DNA of 64,000 nt from Aureispira anguillae. GTDB lineage: Bacteria; Bacteroidota; Bacteroidia; Chitinophagales; Saprospiraceae. The stretch spans positions 6,487,001 to 6,551,000 of the forward strand of contig NZ_AP026867.1 in NCBI RefSeq assembly GCF_026000115.1, in the 5' to 3' direction. Positions 29,412 to 36,173 of this stretch are shown one piece after another. Each line of letters begins with the position of its first letter. The first letter of the stretch is position 1. The translations under genes and the position numbers were made by a program. A model generated the notes under the pieces. It searched no databases, was not told the origin of the DNA, and saw only the letters and a list, made by a program, of their open reading frames with translations.

Positions 29412-30902
29412 ATGAGATACATTTTTATAGTTCTAGGTTTAATTTATTCTTTGAATTGTTTTGCGCAACAACACGATAATTATTGGTTGGTAGGAGCAGG
29501 GCAGTCAGGAATAAAGTCAACGCAAATTACTTTTAGTGGTTCGTTTGCGTTAGATAGTATTTCAAGAAATATGCGGATAAATAGAGCGGCTATATCTATA
29601 TCTGATAGTATAGGCAATTTAATTTTTTACTCCAATGGGATAAAAATACACAATGCACAACATCAGTTGATGCAGAATGGAGATAGTTTGAATCCTGGAC
29701 AAGTAGCAGATAATTTTAGGCAAACTGGTTATCCGATAAATGAAAGCATGATAGCTATCCCTCATCCTGTTCAAACAAACAAGTATTATATTTTTCACCA
29801 AGCGATTACAAACACAAGTGCCATAGCAGGTTTTGCAGATAAATTGTATTACACTTTAGTGGATATGAATTTGAATGGGGGCTTGGGAGAAGTTGAAATA
29901 AAAAATCAAATTTTATTGGAAAATGATTCGATGTGTGGAGGTCAACTAGAGGTCGTCAAACATGGAAATGGCAGAGATTGGTGGTTGATACAACCCATGA
30001 GTGGAACGAATGGCTATCATGTTTTTTTGATTGCAGGCAATATTATTTCTTATCATCATAAACAATATTTGGGTACGTCTAAGATTTTAGGAAGTGAAGC
30101 TGCAGGGCAAGCTACTTTCAGCCATCAAGGAGATAAATACTTTAGATATGACTATAGAAATGATTTAGATATTTATGATTTTGATCGTTGTTCGGGGTAT
30201 TTGTCTAATTATTTACATATTCCTGTAATTGATTCTATTGATAATTTGGCAGGTAGTGGAGCCTCATCAGGTGCAGCTGTATCTCTCAATGATCGCTATT
30301 TATATGTTTCTTCTTGGATTTATATGTACCAGTTTGATTTATGGGCATCTAATATAGCGGCATCAAAAGATACGGTAGCGATCCACGATAATTTTACACC
30401 TACTGCTATTCCTACTTTATTCAGTTCTATACAAACGGCACCTGATGGCAAAATATATGGTCGTGCTTATAGTAATCAATACCTTCATGTAGTAGATTAT
30501 CCCGATTTAGCAGGCACAGCTTGTAATGTTCGACAACACGGTATAGATATATTTTTTCATAATGGACAGTTTTTACCCAATATGCCCCACTACAGAACTC
30601 CTAGATTAGCGGGTTCTGCCTGTGACACACTTACGAATGTAGTAGATATACAGAAAGTAATGAATCAAGTCACTCTTTACCCCAACCCAAGTAGTAATAG
30701 TGTTACTATAGAATCAGAATCTGTCATAGAAAATGTAATAATTTATGATGCGTTAGGAAGAGAGGTAAACAATCTGCAAACCATAAATCAACGAATAGTG
30801 GAGTTGGGGATAAGGGATTTAGAAAATGGGATTTATACTGTTCGAGTAGAGTTGGGGAATGGAAGGATATTGAATAAACAATTGGTTGTTCAGAAAGATT
30901 GA
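29412..30902 (+). CDS. Secreted beta-propeller protein with T9SS type A signal, array copy 3
   Basis: 496 residues, the third paralogue in the array. The signal peptide is MRYIFIVLGLIYSLNCFAQQ. The mature part keeps the landmarks LIFYSNGIKIHNAQHQLM, HGNGRDWW, DFDRCSGYLSNYLH and TAPDGKIYGR. Its C-terminal type A domain is nearly identical to that of copy 1 (VNNLQTINQRIVELGIRD), while much of the remainder is closer to copy 2. That mosaic points to gene conversion between copies. Followed by a truncated tail remnant. Confidence 0.85.
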   Translation: MRYIFIVLGLIYSLNCFAQQHDNYWLVGAGQSGIKSTQITFSGSFALDSISRNMRINRAAISISDSIGNLIFYSNGIKIHNAQHQLMQNGDSLNPGQVADNFRQTGYPINESMIAIPHPVQTNKYYIFHQAITNTSAIAGFADKLYYTLVDMNLNGGLGEVEIKNQILLENDSMCGGQLEVVKHGNGRDWWLIQPMSGTNGYHVFLIAGNIISYHHKQYLGTSKILGSEAAGQATFSHQGDKYFRYDYRNDLDIYDFDRCSGYLSNYLHIPVIDSIDNLAGSGASSGAAVSLNDRYLYVSSWIYMYQFDLWASNIAASKDTVAIHDNFTPTAIPTLFSSIQTAPDGKIYGRAYSNQYLHVVDYPDLAGTACNVRQHGIDIFFHNGQFLPNMPHYRTPRLAGSACDTLTNVVDIQKVMNQVTLYPNPSSNSVTIESESVIENVIIYDALGREVNNLQTINQRIVELGIRDLENGIYTVRVELGNGRILNKQLVVQKD

Positions 30903-30903
30903 T

Positions 30904-30984
30904 GCGTTTGTTACCGTAGCTCTGCATGAGACAATGGAAAAAGAAGTCAATGAAATTTACTTGAATACTTTAGCAAAAGGATGA
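30904..30984 (+). pseudogene. Truncated fourth copy of the tail module
   Basis: Directly after the third propeller stop codon, 26 codons read AFVTVALHETMEKEVNEIY...LAKG and then meet TGA. This aligns with AFSTVALYERMEKEVNEIY in the 3118-residue protein, including residues upstream of the Met that the two complete tail ORFs keep less well. The homology ends at or near the stop, so the array ends in a broken unit. Confidence 0.75.
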
Positions 30985-31009
30985 TTGTTGTTTTCCCTAA
31001 AAAGAACGA

Positions 31010-32092
31010 TTAGAAATTTTTATAATAATCATCTGCTTCGGCACCCAGTCTTGCTTTTTGTGTAATATAAAAACGTAAGTCTTGGAGCTGTTGATTGCTC
31101 ATTCGTTCTACTGTGTAATGGGGCGGATTCGTCTTATTTCCTTTTGACCCAGGGCTATATCTAAGTGCATCATAGATAGAATATTTGGAGGTTAGATCAA
31201 AGTGCTTTTTGAGGAACTTAAATGTTTTTTGGCTTCTGTCTAAGCCAAAATTGGCATATCGTTTTCCTGCATGGCAGTGCAAACAGCTTTGTTTGTACAC
31301 TCGCCGACCATTGCTATAACTATTAAGAACAGGCGAAATTAAATTGCGTTCTCCCACAGGAATCGGACTAATTAAAGAAGCAGGATAGACTTCTTGATAA
31401 TAACGACGCATCAGATTGACGGCACGAGAATTTCCTATATTGGTTTTAATGGCATCTTCAATAATAGTGATTAAGGTATCAGGAACTTGTAAATCACCCA
31501 TTTTTAACTCCATGGTCCATAAATAAGCAAGTATAGATTCTATTTCCCATGCTTCTAAGCTTCTTCCTTTAGCATAAACTGTATTACAAGCCTGAATAGC
31601 TTTGCGAATATCTCTATGCCCAACCTGAAGGGCTAAGCGGTTTTTGTGCGCAAAAATATGTTGATAATCATTGGTAAAAAAAGCAACTCGATTAACCAAA
31701 CCATAAAAAGGAGCGCCAGGAAGAAAAGGAATACCAACAGAATCACCATGTTCTAAACGACTTTGGGGATTCATCGTACCAATTTGAGGATGTTCTTTTT
31801 CGGTGGTATGGCAGGCTACACAGAATAATTTACTGCTGGTTTTGGCTGTTTTTTGACCTTTAAAATTACGAGTGTATCCTCGCATGACCAATTGCTGACC
31901 TTTAGTGGCATCATGACGACGTTGTTTATCCAATACATTAACATTGACTTTGCCTAAGCTTGTCATGACTTTCCATACCTTGGTTTCGTCTGTAATTTCA
32001 AAATTGGGTTGAGGAACACGATTAACTGCAAGGTGAGTTAGTGCGATGAAGGATAGAAAGAGTAAAGAAAATACTTTTGTCGTTTGTGACAT
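31010..32092 (-). CDS. Di-heme c-type cytochrome (SoxA/TsdA-like), paralogue A
   Basis: 360 residues from the ATG at 32092 (MSQTTKVFSLLFLSFIALTH, a signal or anchor segment). An in-frame ATG upstream at 32134 would bury the signal peptide and is less likely. Two heme motifs are visible: CVACH (C91-H95) and CLHCH (about C270). A segment IQACNTVYAKGRSLEAWEIESILAY lies between them, and ERMSNQQLQDL near the end may supply a Met ligand. The two-domain layout with a Cys/GRxL motif recalls SoxA/TsdA di-heme cytochromes, but thiosulfate chemistry is only a suggestion. The protein should be periplasmic. Its paralogue is the next gene upstream (33721), and the cluster continues with a DUF5777 protein and a small cytochrome lipoprotein. 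Confidence 0.8.
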   Translation of the reverse strand: MSQTTKVFSLLFLSFIALTHLAVNRVPQPNFEITDETKVWKVMTSLGKVNVNVLDKQRRHDATKGQQLVMRGYTRNFKGQKTAKTSSKLFCVACHTTEKEHPQIGTMNPQSRLEHGDSVGIPFLPGAPFYGLVNRVAFFTNDYQHIFAHKNRLALQVGHRDIRKAIQACNTVYAKGRSLEAWEIESILAYLWTMELKMGDLQVPDTLITIIEDAIKTNIGNSRAVNLMRRYYQEVYPASLISPIPVGERNLISPVLNSYSNGRRVYKQSCLHCHAGKRYANFGLDRSQKTFKFLKKHFDLTSKYSIYDALRYSPGSKGNKTNPPHYTVERMSNQQLQDLRFYITQKARLGAEADDYYKNF

Positions 32093-32641
32093 TCTTATAA
32101 GAATTAGTTTTGCTAAATTGATGAGGGGGATCAATCTGTAGGTCGCTATAATGGTTTAGTAATAAGTTGATTAACTGTTGCGTCTTGTGTTGTATTGGTA
32201 ATGTAATTGAAAATACAATGCCATAAAATGCGTTAATCAATTAAGAATATTTTAAAACCTAGCTATGAAGTTAACAATTTCATAAGAAATAGACCGTTCA
32301 AAAACTAAAAAAATAAAGTTCCTTAGGATTTTTAGGATGATAAGATGGAGAATTTGGTGATAAGGACTGATAATCAACGCAACAAGCTGGAAGGATTCGA
32401 GCGCTACGATTGGTGTTTTGCGCCCAATTGCTTGTTGGTTTCTCTTGAACGTTTCATTTGTCGTTCTCTTTATCCGAGGGCTAGCAGGTTAGCGTTTTTG
32501 GTAACAATAAAAAAGCACTTTGCATTGAGTAGATTATCAGCCTTTTTTCTCTTGAAAGCTAAATGCTACTGACAATCTACACAATGCGGTTGTGGTTGCG
32601 AAATGCGGTTTATAAAACCTTAAAAAGTAGGTTTTTTATAA
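32093..32641. other. 549-base intergenic region with inverted repeats
   Basis: It separates the two paralogous cytochrome genes. TTGATTAAC (32167-32175) and GTTAATCAA (32232-32240) form a perfect nine-base inverted repeat about 57 bases apart, upstream of the 32092 start. CAACAAGC (32380-32387) and GCTTGTTG (32430-32437) form a second one, in a patch less AT-rich than its surroundings. A 75-codon ORF at 32345-32572 overlaps this patch but looks unlike a real protein. No RNA family recognised. Confidence 0.4.
32612..32638. terminator. Weak hairpin after cytochrome paralogue B
   Basis: AAAACCT and AGGTTTT pair around an eight-base loop just beyond the stop codon of the minus-strand gene ending at 32642. 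T runs occur on the plus-strand side, so its role for the minus-strand transcript is uncertain. Confidence 0.35.
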
Positions 32642-33721
32642 TTATTGTTGAAGCAAATTATTGCCCATGGCCATATTTTCTACATAAATTTTTAGATCGT
32701 TTAATTGATCTTTAGACATCTTTTCGGTAGGATACAAAGGCATGTACGCTCGTTTGCCTGCTAATGGCCAAGTACCATGACGAGTGATCTTGTGGATAGA
32801 ACCATTTGTATTGGCTTTGGTGCGATTCAGTAAATTAAGAAAGGACAGTTTACTATTATCCAAACTAAAGAACGAATAACGTTTGGCCTCGTGACAGTGC
32901 AAACAGCTACGATCATAGATGAGTTTGCCGTTTTTAAAACGTTCTTTATCTGTTTTTTCTGCTGTAGATAAAGGCGCATACTCTTGGTGATCTGCAAAAT
33001 GAGCAGGGCTTTTGGCTAGGTATTTTCCTTCAAGCGTATGCACTGCTTGGTGAAGGGCAGTATTGCTATTAATTGCCGTTTCTATTTGTTCTTTCTCCTC
33101 TGCACTTAGGTTTAAATCTTTTATTTTTAACCCAATGGTATTATAATACGCCAAGATTGATTCGATCTCCCAGTCTGCTAATTCTCGTCCTTGGGAACAC
33201 TGTATCGCACAAAGTTGAATCGCTTTTCGAATGTCTGTATTAGAGGCTTTGATAATGGGAACATGACCATACTTTTTTTGATAATCATCGTTGTAAAAAG
33301 TCTTGCGGTTAACAAGCCCATAAAATGAACTACCTTGTAAAAAAGGAAGGTCGTGTTTTTCGGCATAGTCCAAGCGGTTTTGAGCAGAAATATCTGATAA
33401 ATCGTTAAATTCCTTTTCGTTGTTGTGACAAGCTGTACACTTAAAATAAGGGCTTTGGTTGGCTGTTTTTCCTGTTCCATCCTGTTTGGTAGAATATCCC
33501 TTAAAGATAATATCCCTCCCTTTTTCAGCAGAAACTCCTTTGATAGAAGTATTGACGGCATTAAATCTAATTTTGCCCAATTTTTCATAAACCGCCCAAA
33601 GGTTATCATTATCCGATAAGAAAAACTGTTCTTGCTGAGGTGTATAAATGGTAAAACTAGCGAATACAATCATTAAGATTAAACTAGTTAAGATGCTTAT
33701 TATTTTGAATCCTCCAAACAT
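32642..33721 (-). CDS. Di-heme c-type cytochrome (SoxA/TsdA-like), paralogue B
   Basis: 359 residues with an N-terminal hydrophobic export segment (MFGGFKIISILTSLILMIVF). The heme motifs are CTACH (C95) and CLHCH (about C273). Between them is IQLCAIQCSQGRELADWEIESILAY, equivalent to the Cys/GR motif of paralogue A. A possible Met ligand is in EKMSKDQL near the C-terminus. The whole length matches the 31010-32092 product, so the two genes arose by duplication, although 549 bases now separate them. Probable periplasmic electron carrier or redox enzyme; the electron donor and acceptor cannot be read from the sequence. Confidence 0.8.
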   Translation of the reverse strand: MFGGFKIISILTSLILMIVFASFTIYTPQQEQFFLSDNDNLWAVYEKLGKIRFNAVNTSIKGVSAEKGRDIIFKGYSTKQDGTGKTANQSPYFKCTACHNNEKEFNDLSDISAQNRLDYAEKHDLPFLQGSSFYGLVNRKTFYNDDYQKKYGHVPIIKASNTDIRKAIQLCAIQCSQGRELADWEIESILAYYNTIGLKIKDLNLSAEEKEQIETAINSNTALHQAVHTLEGKYLAKSPAHFADHQEYAPLSTAEKTDKERFKNGKLIYDRSCLHCHEAKRYSFFSLDNSKLSFLNLLNRTKANTNGSIHKITRHGTWPLAGKRAYMPLYPTEKMSKDQLNDLKIYVENMAMGNNLLQQ

Positions 33722-33797
33722 AACTTTTGGTTTTTTATTGGAGTTATAAAATTACAGGACTGTCGCCCTGCATTCTTCTTCTAAATCAGGGCTTGAG

Positions 33798-34715
33798 TTA
33801 CATTCTAAAGCCTCTAGAAATGGTGAAGCCAATGCGAAATTGCCCCTCTGCCCAATTTAAAGTTGTATTGGGAATATAATCTGTTGGCTCAATTCCTGAA
33901 GAATTGGTTAAGTTAATCTGAAAAACATGCCCTCCTGTGTCTATTTCAAATCCTATTCCTAATGGAATGCGATAGCGAGTACCATTGGCAGTGCTACCTG
34001 TCCAACGTAGTTGATCAAAGGGTAAATTGGCATCTAGAATAATACCCAATACCTTGGTAACTTGAAATTTAGCAGAAGCACTCATACTAACCAATAGATT
34101 ATTGTCATTGTGTTCTACCAAATTTCTCCAAACGAGGGTAGGAGAAAGCTGCAATGAGACTCTATCGCCAAATTTTCGCCCAACCAATACTTGGAGGGAA
34201 TAAATCATACGATGTCCAAATCCTCCAGGGAAAGAAGCCAAGGAGGTTTTATCTTGTGAGGTTAACATGGTAGAAAGAGATACCGATCCTGCTATTGCCA
34301 TAGAAATAGGCATACTTTTGCCTTTGGTTTGAGACAAAACCTTGTACTTAGCGTTGAGATGCAACAAAGACTTGAGCGGACCAGCCCCTTTGGTTCTATG
34401 GAAACCAACCATAAAGTTATTGGTAATCCCATACTCGACTCCAAATCCTATGTCGAGGGCGTTTTCGAAACCTAGAAAATTTGCCCAGAGATTTTCAAAT
34501 TTCCATTGATTAAAAAAGTCCCCAAAACGATGAGATATTCTAAGGTCAAGTACCCCTTTTTGCAATGTTTCTACGGCATAAGTGTTGATAATACGAGTAT
34601 CCTTAAAGGTTTGATAAACATATTCTTTTTGGGGTTTGTCTTGTGCATTAAGCTTGTTGGTACAAATACAACTAAAGGTAATGGATGCCAAAAGAATAAT
34701 GGATAAATATTTCAT
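33798..34715 (-). CDS. DUF5777-type outer-membrane beta-barrel protein
   Basis: 305 residues with a signal peptide ending LNAQ near residue 25. The mature part opens with YQTFKDTRIINTYAVETL and GVLDLRISHRFGDF. Alternating aromatic/hydrophobic strands follow (DIGFGVEYGITNNFMVGFHRT) and the protein ends GFTISRGFRM, typical of an outer-membrane barrel. I recognise this as the DUF5777 family, which in Bacteroidota commonly sits beside c-type cytochrome and lipoprotein genes; that is remembered association, not a search result. Transcribed with the cytochromes on either side. Function unknown. Confidence 0.75.
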   Translation of the reverse strand: MKYLSIILLASITFSCICTNKLNAQDKPQKEYVYQTFKDTRIINTYAVETLQKGVLDLRISHRFGDFFNQWKFENLWANFLGFENALDIGFGVEYGITNNFMVGFHRTKGAGPLKSLLHLNAKYKVLSQTKGKSMPISMAIAGSVSLSTMLTSQDKTSLASFPGGFGHRMIYSLQVLVGRKFGDRVSLQLSPTLVWRNLVEHNDNNLLVSMSASAKFQVTKVLGIILDANLPFDQLRWTGSTANGTRYRIPLGIGFEIDTGGHVFQINLTNSSGIEPTDYIPNTTLNWAEGQFRIGFTISRGFRM

Positions 34716-34963
34716 AAGTGTTGAATTGAGTATACTGTCTGTTAAATTTAGGCTACTTTTTACAGAGAATTTTAGTGCTAATCCAGAAAACTTGGGAATA
34801 ATGAACCTGTGAATGAACTTGGGCTCCCATAAGTTATGGATTAAAAACCTAACGCAGCGTAAGGCTAAAAGGCTCGCTTAAAAAGTGTCAATCGTTTAGT
34901 GGACAGTGTATTGAGTACGTTAAAAGAAATAGTATCTAATTGAGATGGGTGTGAATGTAGTGG

Positions 34964-35314
34964 TTAATTTTCTAAATAACCATTTTCTGCCCAACATCTG
35001 ATGGAATCTACTTTTTCAGTAGCCATTCCAGCAGGAGGCATGTCTTTTTTTACACAAACACGATCATAAATGGCTTCCATTCGAGCAGTGTTTAGGCTAG
35101 AATAGGTACCAAATGATGCTAAACCATTGTCATCATGGCAGCCTGCCAAATTACACTTAGCATCTAAAATACCTTTTACATGCCCAACATAAGTAATATT
35201 GACTGTACTGCAATCTAAAGAAACAACTGGTTCTGGAAGTTTGTCTGTGCACGAAGACAAAAAATAGGTGAGACTAGTTGCCAGAGCAATACAGGTAAAA
35301 AGATAGCTTTTCAT
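34964..35314 (-). CDS. Small cytochrome-like lipoprotein with CX4CH motif
   Basis: 116 residues from the ATG at 35314, chosen because it gives MKSYLFTCIALATSLTYFLS followed by a lipobox ending at C22 (LSSC). The frame is open further upstream, but that would place the lipobox internally. The sequence GILDAKCNLAGCHDDNG resembles the heme-attachment region of planctomycete-type/PSCyt small cytochromes. The spacing is C-x4-C-H instead of C-x2-C-H, and NTARMEA...KKDMPPAGM supplies a possible Met ligand. Probably anchored to a membrane facing the periplasm, acting with the di-heme cytochromes downstream. Heme binding is inferred. Confidence 0.7.
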   Translation of the reverse strand: MKSYLFTCIALATSLTYFLSSCTDKLPEPVVSLDCSTVNITYVGHVKGILDAKCNLAGCHDDNGLASFGTYSSLNTARMEAIYDRVCVKKDMPPAGMATEKVDSIRCWAENGYLEN

Positions 35315-35579
35315 AATAAAAGAAGTTGAAGATAGGACATCAATAAGATTAGAAATTGAATATGATTCCTTAAATTTAATTTTAGAAACCATAAACTTAG
35401 ACAAGATATAAACTAAAATTGTTAGTTTTGTGTTTATATTTTTTTTAAAAAAGTTGTTAAAAGCTAACAGTTAAGTTTTATCATACGCCTAATTATGAGC
35501 GCATACAAAATAAACGAATGCTAGTTGTCTTTTAAACAAAGTAAAGAAATAAAATCGTATTATCTAAAAAAATAATGTT

Positions 35580-35993
35580 ATGTATCCAGAGCATTTAACG
35601 ATACCAATGGAAAAAGATTTGACGGATTTTGGATTCGAAGGACTCAAAACCGCAGAAGCTGTTAATGAACTATTGAGCAAAAAAGAAGGCACTGTCTTGG
35701 TGGTGGTTAATTCGGTTTGTGGTTGTGCCGCAGGAAATTGTAGACCAGGTGTTAAGATGGCTGCTCAAAATGCCAAATTGCCAGATAATATGGCAACGGT
35801 ATTTGCTGGAGTTGACAAAGCTGCTGTTGATCAGGCGAGAGCATTTATGCTTCCTTATCCTCCTTCTTCTCCTTCTATTGCTTTGTTCAAAGAAGGTCGT
35901 TTGGTTCATTTCTTAGAACGTCATCATATTGAAGGAAATACAGCTGATGCAATTGCCGCTAATTTAAAAATGGCATTTGATAAATTCTGTTAA
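35580..35993 (+). CDS. Bacilliredoxin, BrxA/BrxB (YphP/YqiW) family
   Basis: 137 residues, cytoplasmic. It matches the bacilliredoxin family along its length: N-terminal MYPEHLTIPMEKDL, the core VVVNSVCGCAAGNCRPG with the C-G-C redox motif (C47, C49), then FAGVDK...RAFMLPYPPSSPSIALFK and a C-terminal HHIEG...FDKFC. In Bacillus these proteins remove bacillithiol from oxidised protein thiols. Bacillithiol is known in some Bacteroidota, so the same role is plausible. It stands alone and is followed by a clear terminator. Confidence 0.88.
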   Translation: MYPEHLTIPMEKDLTDFGFEGLKTAEAVNELLSKKEGTVLVVVNSVCGCAAGNCRPGVKMAAQNAKLPDNMATVFAGVDKAAVDQARAFMLPYPPSSPSIALFKEGRLVHFLERHHIEGNTADAIAANLKMAFDKFC

Positions 35994-36016
35994 TAAAGAT
36001 TAATTAAGGCGAAATA

Positions 36017-36049
36017 AGGCCCAACTCTGAATAGGAGTTGGGCTTTCTT
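36017..36049 (+). terminator. Intrinsic terminator after bacilliredoxin
   Basis: GCCCAACTC (36019-36027) pairs with GAGTTGGGC (36035-36043) around a seven-base loop, followed by TTTCTTATT. It lies about 25 bases past the stop codon. Confidence 0.8.
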
Positions 36050-36077
36050 ATTAAATCTTAGAAGAATTTAGTATACT

Positions 36078-36085
36078 TAAGTTTG
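36078..36085 (+). promoter_or_regulatory. Candidate -7 promoter box before the metallophosphatase
   Basis: TAAGTTTG matches the Bacteroidota TAnnTTTG -7 consensus. It sits between the bacilliredoxin terminator and the next gene. The -33 element is not clear. Confidence 0.4.
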
Positions 36086-36173
36086 TCCTGTACTAAAATA
36101 ATAGTTATTATTAAAAATAGTGTCGTATAGTACAATCGTTATTTCGTCTATTTGGGAATTAAATATATTTTTT

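Larger units (their letters stand above)
24624..30984 (+). repeat. Tandem array of propeller-gene plus tail-module cassettes
   Basis: The order is giant tail, hairpin, propeller 1, tail 2, hairpin, propeller 2, tail 3, hairpin, propeller 3, truncated tail 4. The repeat period is about 2.1 kb, and tail, hairpin and propeller all recur in the same order and orientation. This indicates tandem duplication of a unit that originally included the 3' end of the giant gene and its neighbour. Confidence 0.85.

Noticed and set aside
32345-32572. 75-codon plus-strand ORF in the cytochrome intergenic gap
   Set aside because: Composition is unlike neighbouring proteins, there is no domain or signal, and it overlaps inverted repeats. 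Not enough to call a gene.
33178-33669. 163-codon ORF in another frame inside the cytochrome B gene
   Set aside because: It overlaps a well-supported di-heme cytochrome frame and has no recognisable features.
34827-34876. Small palindromes (CCATAA-g-TTATGG and neighbours) between the DUF5777 gene and the small cytochrome
   Set aside because: Stems are only six bases or imperfect with no T tract. They may be part of a leader, but there is too little to name a feature.
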